DNA of 64,000 bases from MADRE3 sp963718195 (GTDB lineage: Bacteria; Desulfobacterota; Desulfobulbia; Desulfobulbales; Desulfocapsaceae), in the NCBI GenBank assembly GCA_963718195.1, contig CAVQYQ010000003.1, positions 248,001 to 312,000 on the forward strand, read 5' to 3'. The notes beneath the pieces were generated by a model. That model saw only the letters and a program-made list of their open reading frames with translations, was not told where the DNA came from and ran no database searches. The translations under genes were made by a program, and so were the position numbers. The number at the start of each line of letters is the position of its first letter. Position 1 is the stretch's first letter. Below are positions 42,274 to 51,573 of this stretch, one piece after another.

Positions 42274-45200
42274 ATGAAACAGATACAGACAGATCTCAAT
42301 ATCGATTCTGATGCCCTCAAGGCAAACCTGCTTGAAACAGCAGAGTATGTGGAAATACGTCCGGATTTGCTCCTGCTCCTCGATATCGTCAAGAAATACA
42401 GGGGCATTCATTCAAGCCTGGAAAGTCTGCTCTATGAGATCTGTCACCCGTATCGTAACTGGCAAATGCTTGTTCCCCCCTTGCGCTCCTTTGTGCTTAA
42501 AAATTTTAATCACTACGTAAAACATGAACAGGGTCCGGAGGCATTTGAACTCTTCGGCGGATTGTTTTTTGAAGCAATTGATGATTCGGCACGCAATACC
42601 CTGCTTGTGTCCCAGATCTTTGAGGCCCTCTGTGGCTGGCTCGATAAAGTTATCTCGCAGTTTAATGGGGGGGGACTCAGGCGCTTTGAGCCGGCGATAA
42701 ACACCATGTTCATTAGGCTCGAAGATCTGGAGTCGACCGATGACTCGATACTGATGCATCTCGTGCATGGGCCGAACTCAATAAAACGGGTAATCAGACG
42801 ACTACTCGATCTTGCCGAACGCAGTGAGGTGGAAATAGATATCGTACCTGCTGCATCACTGATGCACCTCCTGCTTCAGAAGAACTATGAGTATTGGTTG
42901 AGTGAAGATGACCCGCTGCCCTGGTTTCTTGAGAGGTGCAACCTGCTGGAAGAAGATTTCCCTGCCCAGCAGATTTTTTCAGCTATCTCCCATGAAGCAA
43001 TGCGGACCAGCCTGGATAAGCTTGAGCAGACGCCGATAGAAAGTGATCCTTCATCTGCGCTTGAACAGGTTCTTGCAATGCCATCTCACCTTGATATCGT
43101 ACGCCTTTACAAGGAGATTCCACGCCATTTAAGCGACATTGAAATTGGCGCGAAACCACTATCTGGAGAGGGCGGTTCTGTCGCTAATCATCTGACAGAA
43201 AACCAGAAACTGCAATTCATGTTTAAAATCATGGATATCAGGGGGCTTCACCTCATTCATGAGGAGATTTTAAGGGAGATTAACCGCAGCCTTGTGGTTC
43301 TGGTTCAACAGCAGAGCTATGAGGAAATCGAGGAATTTCTTCTCATCACCTTTCAGCTGCTCAAGGTAAATGTCAGGAAATATCCCCATACATCATTGCA
43401 ATGCATACAGGTTCTCGGGGGCGAGGTATTCAAACGAGGCAACAGCAGGATGGTGGAAGCGTTTCTCTGGGGAGCCGTGCGATTTGGATTTCAACCGGCA
43501 AATGTGACCGGTGTTGATGAGGATTGGCAACCCATAATAAATCCAGCCCACCTGAGCAATATAAGGGTCTGGCTCAACCTGATCCTGCAGGAGCCCAAAT
43601 GGTGTGCGACCCTTTTCTCGGCACTGATCATACATCTCAAGTTATCTGGAACCTGTGTTAAGGACACGGATCTTTTTCAGCGCGATATTACCGAGTTGCT
43701 CAATCATCCCATTGAGCCGGTTTACAATCTGGCCAAACAGTTTGCCAAGTTAATGCCGGTCTTTTTCAATGAAATCGGAGCAGAGGGCGAACTCAGGGAT
43801 GTCTCAACCGAGCTCGATGAGATACATCGAAGGAAAGATCTCCTGATTCACTTCCTGAGAAAACAGAGCCATGTCGAGAGCTCGAACCTGATTGTCGATT
43901 TCATTCGCGCCATTTTCATGTACTGGAAAACACAGGACAGGGAGTACCTGAGTCCCTATCTGCCGCCGGAGGTTTTAAGCCAGATCGTCCCTCATGGGGT
44001 GTTTGTGGACAATCAGGTCGTCCTGACCCGCCGTGTTATCAGGGAATATGAACTCAAGCAGGTTGATGACGTACTTGATATCCCCTACAGCGGGCTGGAG
44101 CGATTTCTGCTGCAGCAGAAGGATGTTGATAAGGATGAGTGTCGACGCTTCTACCTGCTTGTACGCATGTTCAAGCTTACCTATAAAAAATATAATCTCG
44201 GCTTTCAGGAACTCCGATCAGAACTTGAGCAGGCTGGTAATGACGGTTTCTTCCAGATGGACACCCTGCTTGACACACTCGATGTCCAAGATATCGAGGG
44301 GGTCATCGAAGCCACCCTCGACGGTTTGGCCCTGCTCAAAGAAAATATACTGTCTGAAGAACAGTTTGAGGCACGGGAAGACATTTATTATAAACGACAC
44401 ATTGCTGTTGATATTCCGTCGGTATACGGGAAATATCGGGAGAAAAAGTTCGACAGTCTTTCCCTGACCTTCCGACTGGAGAACCTGGCCAATATCTACC
44501 TTGAGAAGCTGCCGGAAACGGTCAATCTGTCGTTGATTACCCAGGCCACGTTTTTCTCAATCGGCAGATGTTTGAAACTGTATATGCGTGCTCTGGCAAT
44601 AGATGGCATCACCTCACGCAGGTTGGATACCTACCTGTCACTGCTCACCAGTTCCCTGAAGATCAAGCGTTTTTCTTATACCCAGTATCTTGATATCTTC
44701 CGGGGCTTGTCGGAGGGAGTGAAGGATGTAATCTATGCTTACTACACCAATATTCATCAGAAAAACTTATCCTTGATCATCCCTCAAATCGGCAGGAACA
44801 ATCTGCTTTCACGCTATAAGTCCCTGTGGAACCAAGAGGAAATGGGTAATACAGTTCACAGTCTGTCGGAGGCTTTTTTCAGAGATCTGATCGCTTCAAC
44901 GTTCGGGTTGCAGCATCTGGATAACTTTATCCTTCGGGTGATCCAGACGCTGGAGAGTCAAAAGGATATTCTCGATGAGAAGACCCTTGATCTGCTGATG
45001 ACCTATAACCCTGAGAAGACCATCTCTCTGCTTCACAGGATCAACCCCTATACCCATGACCTGATACATCTCGGCAACAAAGGGTATAATCTCGTTACCC
45101 TGACCGACGATAAAAAACCGGTACCGCCGGCTTTTGTGATAACAACAGAGGTCTTTCGCTGCCGCGATGTCATTTTTGATTTTCCGAAAGCCAGAGAAGG

Positions 45201-46545
45201 CTTCATGCAGCGCATCCGCAGCGCTCTGAATAGTATTGAGAAAGAGACCGGGAAGGTATTTGGTTCGTCAGATCGTCCGTTGCTGCTGTCTGTTCGCAGC
45301 GGCAGTGCGATTTCAATGCCGGGCATGATGGCAACGGTTCACAATGTCGGGCAGAACACGGATCTGGTCAACGAGTATGCAAGTGAGCAGGGCAACGAGT
45401 ATTTCGCCTGGGATAACTACCGTCGGTTTATTCAATCCTGGGCAATGATATCGGGGGTTGAGCGGGAGGACTTCCAGGAACTCATGAACGAGGCGAAAGC
45501 CAGACACAAGGTTTCCTTGAAACGACACTTTACTCCCGAGCAGATGAAGGAGCTTGCCCTCAACTACCAGAAACTCGTGCGCCAGCGTGGTCTCGGTATT
45601 CCTGACGATCCATGGCTGCAGCTTGTCGGGGCGATCGAGATGGTCCTTGATTCGTGGGATACACAGAAAGCCGTCGATTACCGGAAAATCATGGATGTAT
45701 CCCACTCATGGGGTACTGCCGTCATTGTCCAGGCCATGGTTTTCGGTAACCGAAGTGACCTTTCAGGGTCGGGGGTTCTTTTCACCGCACACCCCTACCG
45801 AAAAGTTCAACGTGTTGCCCTGTGGGGTGATTACGCCTATGGTGATCAAGGGGAGGACATCGTCTCCGGTCTGGTAACCAGTCATCCGGTTTCACTCGAG
45901 CAGGCAGCGCTTGACGGTCGTTCAGGGAAAGAGGCGCTGGAAGTGAAATTTCCCCATATATACGAGCGGTTGCTGGCCATCTCGCGGGAGCTTGTCTATG
46001 ACAAGCGCTGGAACCCCCAGGAAATTGAATTTACCTTCGAGGGTCCCACTGCTGATGATCTTTATCTGCTCCAGACCCGTGATATGATAACCATAAAACA
46101 GAAAGAACACCTCAATGTATTTGTGGAAACCGACAAGGTTGAAGCGGCTGTCCTTGGTAAAGGGATCGGTGTCTCCGGGTCGGCATTATCGGGGAAAGCG
46201 GTATTTACGGAGGATGATATTGATGAACTGAGAGGTCAGGAACCAGATACCCCTCAGATCCTTATCAGGCAGGATACGGTACCCGAGGACATATCGGTAA
46301 TTTCTCAGACAGATGGTCTGCTCACCTCGCGCGGAGGACAGACATCCCATGCCTCAGTGGTTGCTGTTCGACTTGAAAAAACCTGCGTTGTCGGCTGCAA
46401 GAGCCTAAGCGTGTTCGAAAGATATTGCGAAATTAATGGTCAGCGCATTGAATCAGGAGACCATGTGTCGATTGACGGGCGAAGCGGTCTGGTACTGATT
46501 GGCAGACACCCGGTGCGAGAGGAGATGCACATCCTGCCGATATAA
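42274..46545 (+). CDS. PPDK-related phosphotransferase with large unknown N-terminal region, no PEP barrel
   Basis: A 1423-residue protein. About residues 930-1290 match the nucleotide-binding part of pyruvate phosphate dikinase: LGNKGYNLVTLTDDKKPVPP and VRSGSAISMPGMMATVHNVG. The phosphohistidine domain follows with LTSRGGQTSHASVVAVRLEK, H1359 being the predicted phosphorylated residue. The protein stops about 64 residues later, so the C-terminal TIM barrel that binds PEP/pyruvate is absent. Residues 1-925 are helical, soluble and resemble nothing I know. It could phosphorylate another acceptor, as glucan dikinases and rifampin phosphotransferase do with related domains. Neighbouring glgA and gap suggest carbon storage, which is inference. 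Confidence 0.85.
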   Translation: MKQIQTDLNIDSDALKANLLETAEYVEIRPDLLLLLDIVKKYRGIHSSLESLLYEICHPYRNWQMLVPPLRSFVLKNFNHYVKHEQGPEAFELFGGLFFEAIDDSARNTLLVSQIFEALCGWLDKVISQFNGGGLRRFEPAINTMFIRLEDLESTDDSILMHLVHGPNSIKRVIRRLLDLAERSEVEIDIVPAASLMHLLLQKNYEYWLSEDDPLPWFLERCNLLEEDFPAQQIFSAISHEAMRTSLDKLEQTPIESDPSSALEQVLAMPSHLDIVRLYKEIPRHLSDIEIGAKPLSGEGGSVANHLTENQKLQFMFKIMDIRGLHLIHEEILREINRSLVVLVQQQSYEEIEEFLLITFQLLKVNVRKYPHTSLQCIQVLGGEVFKRGNSRMVEAFLWGAVRFGFQPANVTGVDEDWQPIINPAHLSNIRVWLNLILQEPKWCATLFSALIIHLKLSGTCVKDTDLFQRDITELLNHPIEPVYNLAKQFAKLMPVFFNEIGAEGELRDVSTELDEIHRRKDLLIHFLRKQSHVESSNLIVDFIRAIFMYWKTQDREYLSPYLPPEVLSQIVPHGVFVDNQVVLTRRVIREYELKQVDDVLDIPYSGLERFLLQQKDVDKDECRRFYLLVRMFKLTYKKYNLGFQELRSELEQAGNDGFFQMDTLLDTLDVQDIEGVIEATLDGLALLKENILSEEQFEAREDIYYKRHIAVDIPSVYGKYREKKFDSLSLTFRLENLANIYLEKLPETVNLSLITQATFFSIGRCLKLYMRALAIDGITSRRLDTYLSLLTSSLKIKRFSYTQYLDIFRGLSEGVKDVIYAYYTNIHQKNLSLIIPQIGRNNLLSRYKSLWNQEEMGNTVHSLSEAFFRDLIASTFGLQHLDNFILRVIQTLESQKDILDEKTLDLLMTYNPEKTISLLHRINPYTHDLIHLGNKGYNLVTLTDDKKPVPPAFVITTEVFRCRDVIFDFPKAREGFMQRIRSALNSIEKETGKVFGSSDRPLLLSVRSGSAISMPGMMATVHNVGQNTDLVNEYASEQGNEYFAWDNYRRFIQSWAMISGVEREDFQELMNEAKARHKVSLKRHFTPEQMKELALNYQKLVRQRGLGIPDDPWLQLVGAIEMVLDSWDTQKAVDYRKIMDVSHSWGTAVIVQAMVFGNRSDLSGSGVLFTAHPYRKVQRVALWGDYAYGDQGEDIVSGLVTSHPVSLEQAALDGRSGKEALEVKFPHIYERLLAISRELVYDKRWNPQEIEFTFEGPTADDLYLLQTRDMITIKQKEHLNVFVETDKVEAAVLGKGIGVSGSALSGKAVFTEDDIDELRGQEPDTPQILIRQDTVPEDISVISQTDGLLTSRGGQTSHASVVAVRLEKTCVVGCKSLSVFERYCEINGQRIESGDHVSIDGRSGLVLIGRHPVREEMHILPI

Positions 46546-46622
46546 CTGGTATCTGCCGCAGGCTCCGGCTCATGAAGCGGCTCGGGGCAGCGTGCTTGGC
46601 TTTGCCGCTGGCAACCCTTTGT

Positions 46623-46832
46623 TTACCTGCTCTCGGGGACACCGAGAGCTTTGAGAATAGAGCCCATCGGGCAGAATTTTGAAATCCCGAACTGAAAGAG
46701 GTTGGCGCCGACAAATGCGGTAACAAGAAGCCAGTATTTGCTGAGGAATAACGGGCTGGCTTCAACGCCGAGCGCAAGGCTGCAGAGAATAAAGGTGCCG
46801 GCAAGTAAATGTATCCAATCGGCAATAATCAT
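46623..46832 (-). CDS. DUF2892 (YgaP-type) inner membrane protein
   Basis: A 69-residue protein with two membrane helices (WIHLLAGTFILCSLALG and YWLLVTAFVGANLFQFGIS) and the family ending FCPMGSILKALGV. This is DUF2892, the membrane domain found on the sulfurtransferase YgaP; here it stands alone without a rhodanese domain. The cysteine in GISKFCPMG is conserved in the family. It lies 42 bases downstream of the ArsR regulator, in the manner of ygaV-ygaP, so its expression is probably controlled by it. Confidence 0.85.
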   Translation of the reverse strand: MIIADWIHLLAGTFILCSLALGVEASPLFLSKYWLLVTAFVGANLFQFGISKFCPMGSILKALGVPESR

Positions 46833-46874
46833 ATCATTTGCTCCTGTTTTTATTCCGATCGTAAGGGGTAGTAA

Positions 46875-47174
46875 TCAGATATCCGGGCAGAAAAGCTGTC
46901 TCATTTTCTGAATCAATTCCAGTATGCGCTGATCGGTTATTCTGTTATAGATGAAATTAGCGTCTTTTCGGAAGTCTATGATTCCCTGGCCGCGTAAAAT
47001 ATTCAGGTGCTGCGAGACATTGGCATTGGTTGTCTCCACCTGGTCACGGATATCGCCAACAGACATCTCCTGTTCCTGAAGCAAGCAGAGAATCTTCAGT
47101 CTTATCGGATGAGACATCGATTTCAACAGTTTCGATATTGCTTCAATCTGCTCATCTTTCATATCATCGGCCAT
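46875..47174 (-). CDS. ArsR-family regulator, BigR/SqrR/YgaV-like
   Basis: A 99-residue winged-helix repressor. Recognition elements: MSHPIRLKILCLLQEQEMSV (helix with C30) and VETTNANVSQHLNILRGQGI (helix-turn-helix), then a beta wing. C30 and C96 (MRQLFCPDI) are 66 residues apart, the spacing of the reactive pair in BigR, YgaV and SqrR, which sense persulfide by forming a polysulfide bridge. ATG 47174 follows AGGGAGAG; codons further upstream do not fit the family. A TTGACT at 47216-47211 may be its -35 element. It precedes the DUF2892 gene. Confidence 0.9.
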   Translation of the reverse strand: MADDMKDEQIEAISKLLKSMSHPIRLKILCLLQEQEMSVGDIRDQVETTNANVSQHLNILRGQGIIDFRKDANFIYNRITDQRILELIQKMRQLFCPDI

Positions 47175-47592
47175 ATTTTCTCTCCCTTGTATTTTAGCGT
47201 TTAACTTAATAGTCAAGCAAAAATTGTAAAGCATTTTTTTACACCGTAACAGCAACGAGGAGGAAAAGAGGTGTAACGGGGTAAGGACCCCTCATCTCTG
47301 GCTACCATTCGAAATCTCTCCAAAAAGAAGTTTATTAAACGATACGGATTATTTGGAAGAAGGGCTGATTTTTCTGGAAAAGGCTTGGTAAATGTGGTTT
47401 GTTTTATCAAAATATCTGATGTTGGCGATCAGCGTAACTGAGCTTATGAGTCAGTTGTTCATAGATAATGGTACCCCAGAAATTCCGTATGCGTATGTCA
47501 GCTTCATCTGTCTGTTGAAAGATCTCACCTAAAAAAACAGCTATGTCTGTTTCTGTTCCCGGACAGAAGACTTTGATGAAGAGGAGAGCAAG
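47175..47592. other. Divergent intergenic region arsR-type gene/acs
   Basis: This 418-base stretch has a weak plus-strand promoter candidate for acs (TTGGCG 47422-47427, 17 bases, TATGAG 47445-47450), a minus-strand TTGACT near the regulator, and a small imperfect hairpin about 47270-47299. I see no coding gene; a possible reverse frame at 47213-47410 has no family features. Confidence 0.35.
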
Positions 47593-49587
47593 ATGAGCGG
47601 TATTGAAGATAAGATCACCAGTCTTTTGAATGAAAATCGTCACTTTACCCCTCCAGAGCAGGGCCGCGAAAATGCTTTCATCGGTGATATAGCTACCTAC
47701 GAGCGGGCCTATAAGGATTCGATGGATGATCCTGAAGCGTATTGGGCAACTCGCGCCGATGAACTTGTCAGCTGGTATAGAAAATGGGATAAGGTATTGG
47801 AAGCCGATCTCCATACACCTGAGGTTCGCTGGTTTGATGGTGCGACCTTGAATATTTCCTATAACTGTCTCGATCGTCACCTGAAAAATGGCAAGCAGGA
47901 TAAGACAGCGATTATCTGGCAGGGTGAACCGGAAGATGATGTTCGCATCTACACCTATCTCCAATTGTACGAAGAAGTTTGTCGCTTCGCTAACGTCCTG
48001 AAGAAGAAGGGGGTCAAGAAAGGTGATCGAATTGCCGTTTACCTGCCCATGATACCAGAGCTTGCTATTACACTGCTTGCCTGTGCCCGTATCGGGGCAA
48101 TCCATTCGGTCGTTTTCGCAGGATTTTCGGCGGTCAGCCTGCAGAATAGAATTGAAGACTGCGAGGCACGAATCCTGGTTACCGCTGACGCGGTCCTTCG
48201 GTCTGGAAAAACAATTCCGCTCAAGCCAAATGCCGATGAGGCTCTGGAGGAATGTGAATCGGTTGAGCATTGCATTGTTGTCCAGCGTGCGGGAAACGAA
48301 GTGGCGATGAAATCGAGACGGGACTGCTGGTGGCACGAAGAGATAAACGCGGACGATATCAGTGCTGCTTGCGAACCGGTTCACATGGACTCTGAGGATA
48401 CGCTCTTCATCCTTTATACCTCAGGTTCAACGGGTAAACCCAAAGGTGTGGTCCACACGACAGGTGGTTATCTCACCTACGTTATTCATACGACTCAATG
48501 GGTTTTTGACCTGAAAGACGAGGATATTCATTGGTGTACAGCAGATATAGGCTGGATTACCGGACATTCCTATATACTCTATGGACCGCTTGGTCTCGGC
48601 GGGACAACCCTGATGTATGAAGGTGTTCCTTCATATCCATCTCCTGGACGATTCTGGCAGATTGTCGAGAAATTCAGAGTAACTATCTTTTATACGGCAC
48701 CGACGGTTATCAGGGCCTTGATGAGGTTTGGCGATGAGCCGGTTAACAGGTCTGATCTATCAACCTTACGAATTCTCGGATCTGTCGGTGAACCAATAAA
48801 TCCGGAAGCCTGGATGTGGTATCACCTGCATGTTGGGAAAGGCAGACTACCGATTGTCGATACCTGGTGGCAGACGGAAACCGGCGGTATCATGATTTCA
48901 CCGCTTCCCTATGCGACCAGTCTCAAACCGGGCTCGGCAACCCGTCCACTGCCTGGAATCGATGCGGCAATCCTTACCGAGGAGGGGCATCCTGCGAGTG
49001 CGAACGAGGGGGGCCACCTGGTGGTGAGAAAGCCGTGGCCGGGTATGCTCAGAGGTATCTTTGGCGATCCGCGGAGATATCGAACCACATATTTTGAGAC
49101 GTTTCCCGGCTATTATGATGCCGGTGATGGCGCCCGCTGTGATGAAGATGGGTATTTCTGGATAATGGGGCGACTGGACGATGTTATAAATGTATCAGGA
49201 CACCGCCTTGGCACGGCAGAAATTGAATCCGCACTGGTTTCACATCCTCGGGTCTCTGAAGCGGCAGTTGTTGGAATGCCGCATCCGGTTAAAGGGCAGG
49301 CCATCTATGCATATGTGACCCTGTTCGCCGGCGTGGAAGAAGATCCTGAGCTGTTAACAGAATTACGGGTACATGTTCGAAGCGAAATCGGGCCAATTGC
49401 CGCTCCGGATATTATCCAGTTCGCACCCGGCCTTCCCAAGACAAGAAGCGGTAAAATCATGAGAAGAGTTTTGCGAAAAATAGCTGCCAATGATTTTGGT
49501 GATTTTGGTGATACTTCTACGCTTGCCGAACCATCAGTTGTTGACGACCTGATCACGGGGAAAAAAGCGCTTGAAAACCAGATGTGA
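47593..49587 (+). CDS. acs: Acetyl-coenzyme A synthetase
   Basis: A 664-residue AMP-forming ligase activating acetate to acetyl-CoA. Motifs: the P-loop-like LYTSGSTGKPKGVVHTTGGY, DTWWQTETGGIMISPLP (adenylate binding), WIMGRLDDVINVSGHRLGTA hinge, and PKTRSGKIMRRVLRK with the lysine that acetylation normally silences. Length is typical. It is followed 18 bases later by the cNMP/CBS/DUF294 gene and then the exonuclease gene, an association seen in many proteobacteria. It allows acetate uptake or recycling. Confidence 0.97.
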   Translation: MSGIEDKITSLLNENRHFTPPEQGRENAFIGDIATYERAYKDSMDDPEAYWATRADELVSWYRKWDKVLEADLHTPEVRWFDGATLNISYNCLDRHLKNGKQDKTAIIWQGEPEDDVRIYTYLQLYEEVCRFANVLKKKGVKKGDRIAVYLPMIPELAITLLACARIGAIHSVVFAGFSAVSLQNRIEDCEARILVTADAVLRSGKTIPLKPNADEALEECESVEHCIVVQRAGNEVAMKSRRDCWWHEEINADDISAACEPVHMDSEDTLFILYTSGSTGKPKGVVHTTGGYLTYVIHTTQWVFDLKDEDIHWCTADIGWITGHSYILYGPLGLGGTTLMYEGVPSYPSPGRFWQIVEKFRVTIFYTAPTVIRALMRFGDEPVNRSDLSTLRILGSVGEPINPEAWMWYHLHVGKGRLPIVDTWWQTETGGIMISPLPYATSLKPGSATRPLPGIDAAILTEEGHPASANEGGHLVVRKPWPGMLRGIFGDPRRYRTTYFETFPGYYDAGDGARCDEDGYFWIMGRLDDVINVSGHRLGTAEIESALVSHPRVSEAAVVGMPHPVKGQAIYAYVTLFAGVEEDPELLTELRVHVRSEIGPIAAPDIIQFAPGLPKTRSGKIMRRVLRKIAANDFGDFGDTSTLAEPSVVDDLITGKKALENQM

Positions 49588-49605
49588 GTGTCCAGGATCT
49601 GAAAC

Positions 49606-51573
49606 ATGACAGAGCAAAACAGTAATACAATTGGCCCGTCATTGCTGCCGTTTGACAGCAGTACCCATGCAGTGGCACCGGATGTTGCGGTTGATTTTTT
49701 AAAAGAGACCATGCCTTTTAAAGAATTGGATGATGAGGTTCTGCATGGTCTGGCCAAACATTGCAGGATCGATTTTTTCCCAAAAGGGACCAGGCTGTTC
49801 ACCTATAACAAAACGGAGGTTACCCATCTTTATCTGATACAGCGCGGGGGAGTAAGGGCGTTCATTATTGATGAGGATGGTGAGGTTGCGCTCAAGGATT
49901 ATCGTGGTGTCGGGGCAAATATCGGTGCCCTGGGGATAATCAGGGGAACATTGGCAAACCTCAATATCGAGACGGTCGAGGATACCTTCTGTTTCCTGAT
50001 ACCAAGAGAAATCCTGCTGCAACTGGTCCGAGAAAAATCGGCGGTGGCCCACTATTTCCTTAAAAGCTTTTCAGATAATGTAGTGGCAACGGCATATAAT
50101 GAACTTCGCAGTCATAAGATGAGCCGCAGGACCAGTGAAGATCTTTATCTGTTTAATGTTACCGCACGAGACTTAACCAAGTCACTCTACACGGTATCGG
50201 CGTCCACTTCCATTCAGGAAGCTGCCGCGATAATGGCCCGCCGGGCAATCGGATCACTGCTGATCTATGCCGATGAAGCTCCGGGAGCAATGGTTGGCAT
50301 TATTACCGATACAGATCTCAGGGGAAAAGTTATCGCTGAAGGCAGAGATTACCGCGAGCCGGTGTCAGCTGTCATGAGTGGTCCGCTGAAAACCGTTCCG
50401 GCATCAATGCTCTGTTTTGATGTCCTGCTGAAAATGATGTCTACCGGTATTCATCACCTTGGCGTTGAGCAGGCTGGAGGTGTCATTGGCGTTGTAACCA
50501 GTCACGATATCATGGTTCAGCAGGGAAATTCGCCCTACTATCTTTTCAAGGAGATTGTTGCACAGAGTGATTTCCATGGGGTTTACTCCCTGGCCCATAA
50601 AGTGTCAGGTATTGTCAGAAACATCATCAACGAGGGGGCAAAAGCGGGCAATATTACCCAGATGATAGCCTTGCTCAATGACCAGATTCTTTATCGTATC
50701 CTCACCCTGCTGCATGACCAGATGGGACCGCCGCCAGTAAAGTACAGCTGGCTGTTGCTGGGCAGCGAAGGACGCAGTGAACAGACGTTTAAGACAGACC
50801 AGGACAACGCAATCATCTACGCTGACCCTGAAAATGATGCGGAGGCGCGGAGGGCAGAGGAGTATTTCGGGCTCTTTGCCTCCCGGGCCATTGATCATCT
50901 CGTCAAGTGCGGTTACCCCCTGTGCAAAAGCGGTACGATGGCCAGTAACCCTGAATGGCGTCAACCGGTCACCATCTGGAAGTCTTATTTCCAGCGGTGG
51001 ATCAGTGCTGCGGATCCAAGCGAGCTGCTGGTAAGCTCAATCTTTTTTGACTTTCGGAGTGGTTTTGGCAGCGCCCAACTTGCTGTCGATTTAAGGGATT
51101 TTATCGTTGAACAGGCATCAAAACGAAGTCTGCTGCCTTACTATCTTGGACGTCAGTGTATTGCCACTCGTGCCCCCCTTTCCTTTTTCAACAACTTCAT
51201 CGTCGAAAAAAATGGTGAGCATAAAGACATGCTTGATATCAAAACCAGAGGGATTGCCCCGTTTGTTGACTTTGCCCGGGCTCTGGCGCTGCGTTTTGGT
51301 ATCAGGGAGACCAATACCCTGGAACGTCTGCGCTTGCTGAAGGCTGGCGAAAAGATATCAAAAGACCTCTATCACTCTGCGGTGGAGGCATATGAGCTGC
51401 AAATGCAGCTGCGCGTTATCCATCAGCTCGCCCAGATTGAAGACGGAAGCGAGCCTGATAATTTTATCCGTCCGGCAAGCCTTTCTGATCTCGAAAAGCG
51501 GATGCTCAGAGATGCATTCGGGGTAATCGAGCGAATGCAGAATGTCCTGGAAAGAATGTTTCCGGAGGCATAG
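49606..51573 (+). CDS. cNMP-binding / CBS / DUF294 nucleotidyltransferase-like protein
   Basis: A 655-residue multidomain signalling protein. Residues 30-150 are a cyclic-nucleotide-binding-like domain (FFPKGTRLFTYNKTEVTHLY). Two CBS repeats follow (about 190-310; SIQEAAAIMARRAIGSLLIY and VIGVVTSHDIMVQQGN). Residues about 375-500 are a DUF294 nucleotidyltransferase-like domain with LLLGSEGRSEQTFKTDQDNA, the GS...D-x-D pattern of GlnD/GlnE-type enzymes, and a helical DUF294 C terminus ends the protein. Substrate is unknown. Its position after acs suggests control of acetate metabolism, an inference from context. Confidence 0.88.
   Translation: MTEQNSNTIGPSLLPFDSSTHAVAPDVAVDFLKETMPFKELDDEVLHGLAKHCRIDFFPKGTRLFTYNKTEVTHLYLIQRGGVRAFIIDEDGEVALKDYRGVGANIGALGIIRGTLANLNIETVEDTFCFLIPREILLQLVREKSAVAHYFLKSFSDNVVATAYNELRSHKMSRRTSEDLYLFNVTARDLTKSLYTVSASTSIQEAAAIMARRAIGSLLIYADEAPGAMVGIITDTDLRGKVIAEGRDYREPVSAVMSGPLKTVPASMLCFDVLLKMMSTGIHHLGVEQAGGVIGVVTSHDIMVQQGNSPYYLFKEIVAQSDFHGVYSLAHKVSGIVRNIINEGAKAGNITQMIALLNDQILYRILTLLHDQMGPPPVKYSWLLLGSEGRSEQTFKTDQDNAIIYADPENDAEARRAEEYFGLFASRAIDHLVKCGYPLCKSGTMASNPEWRQPVTIWKSYFQRWISAADPSELLVSSIFFDFRSGFGSAQLAVDLRDFIVEQASKRSLLPYYLGRQCIATRAPLSFFNNFIVEKNGEHKDMLDIKTRGIAPFVDFARALALRFGIRETNTLERLRLLKAGEKISKDLYHSAVEAYELQMQLRVIHQLAQIEDGSEPDNFIRPASLSDLEKRMLRDAFGVIERMQNVLERMFPEA

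Noticed and set aside
47407..48384. 325-codon reverse frame over the start of acs
   Set aside because: It lies mostly antisense to the well-supported acs gene and resembles no protein.
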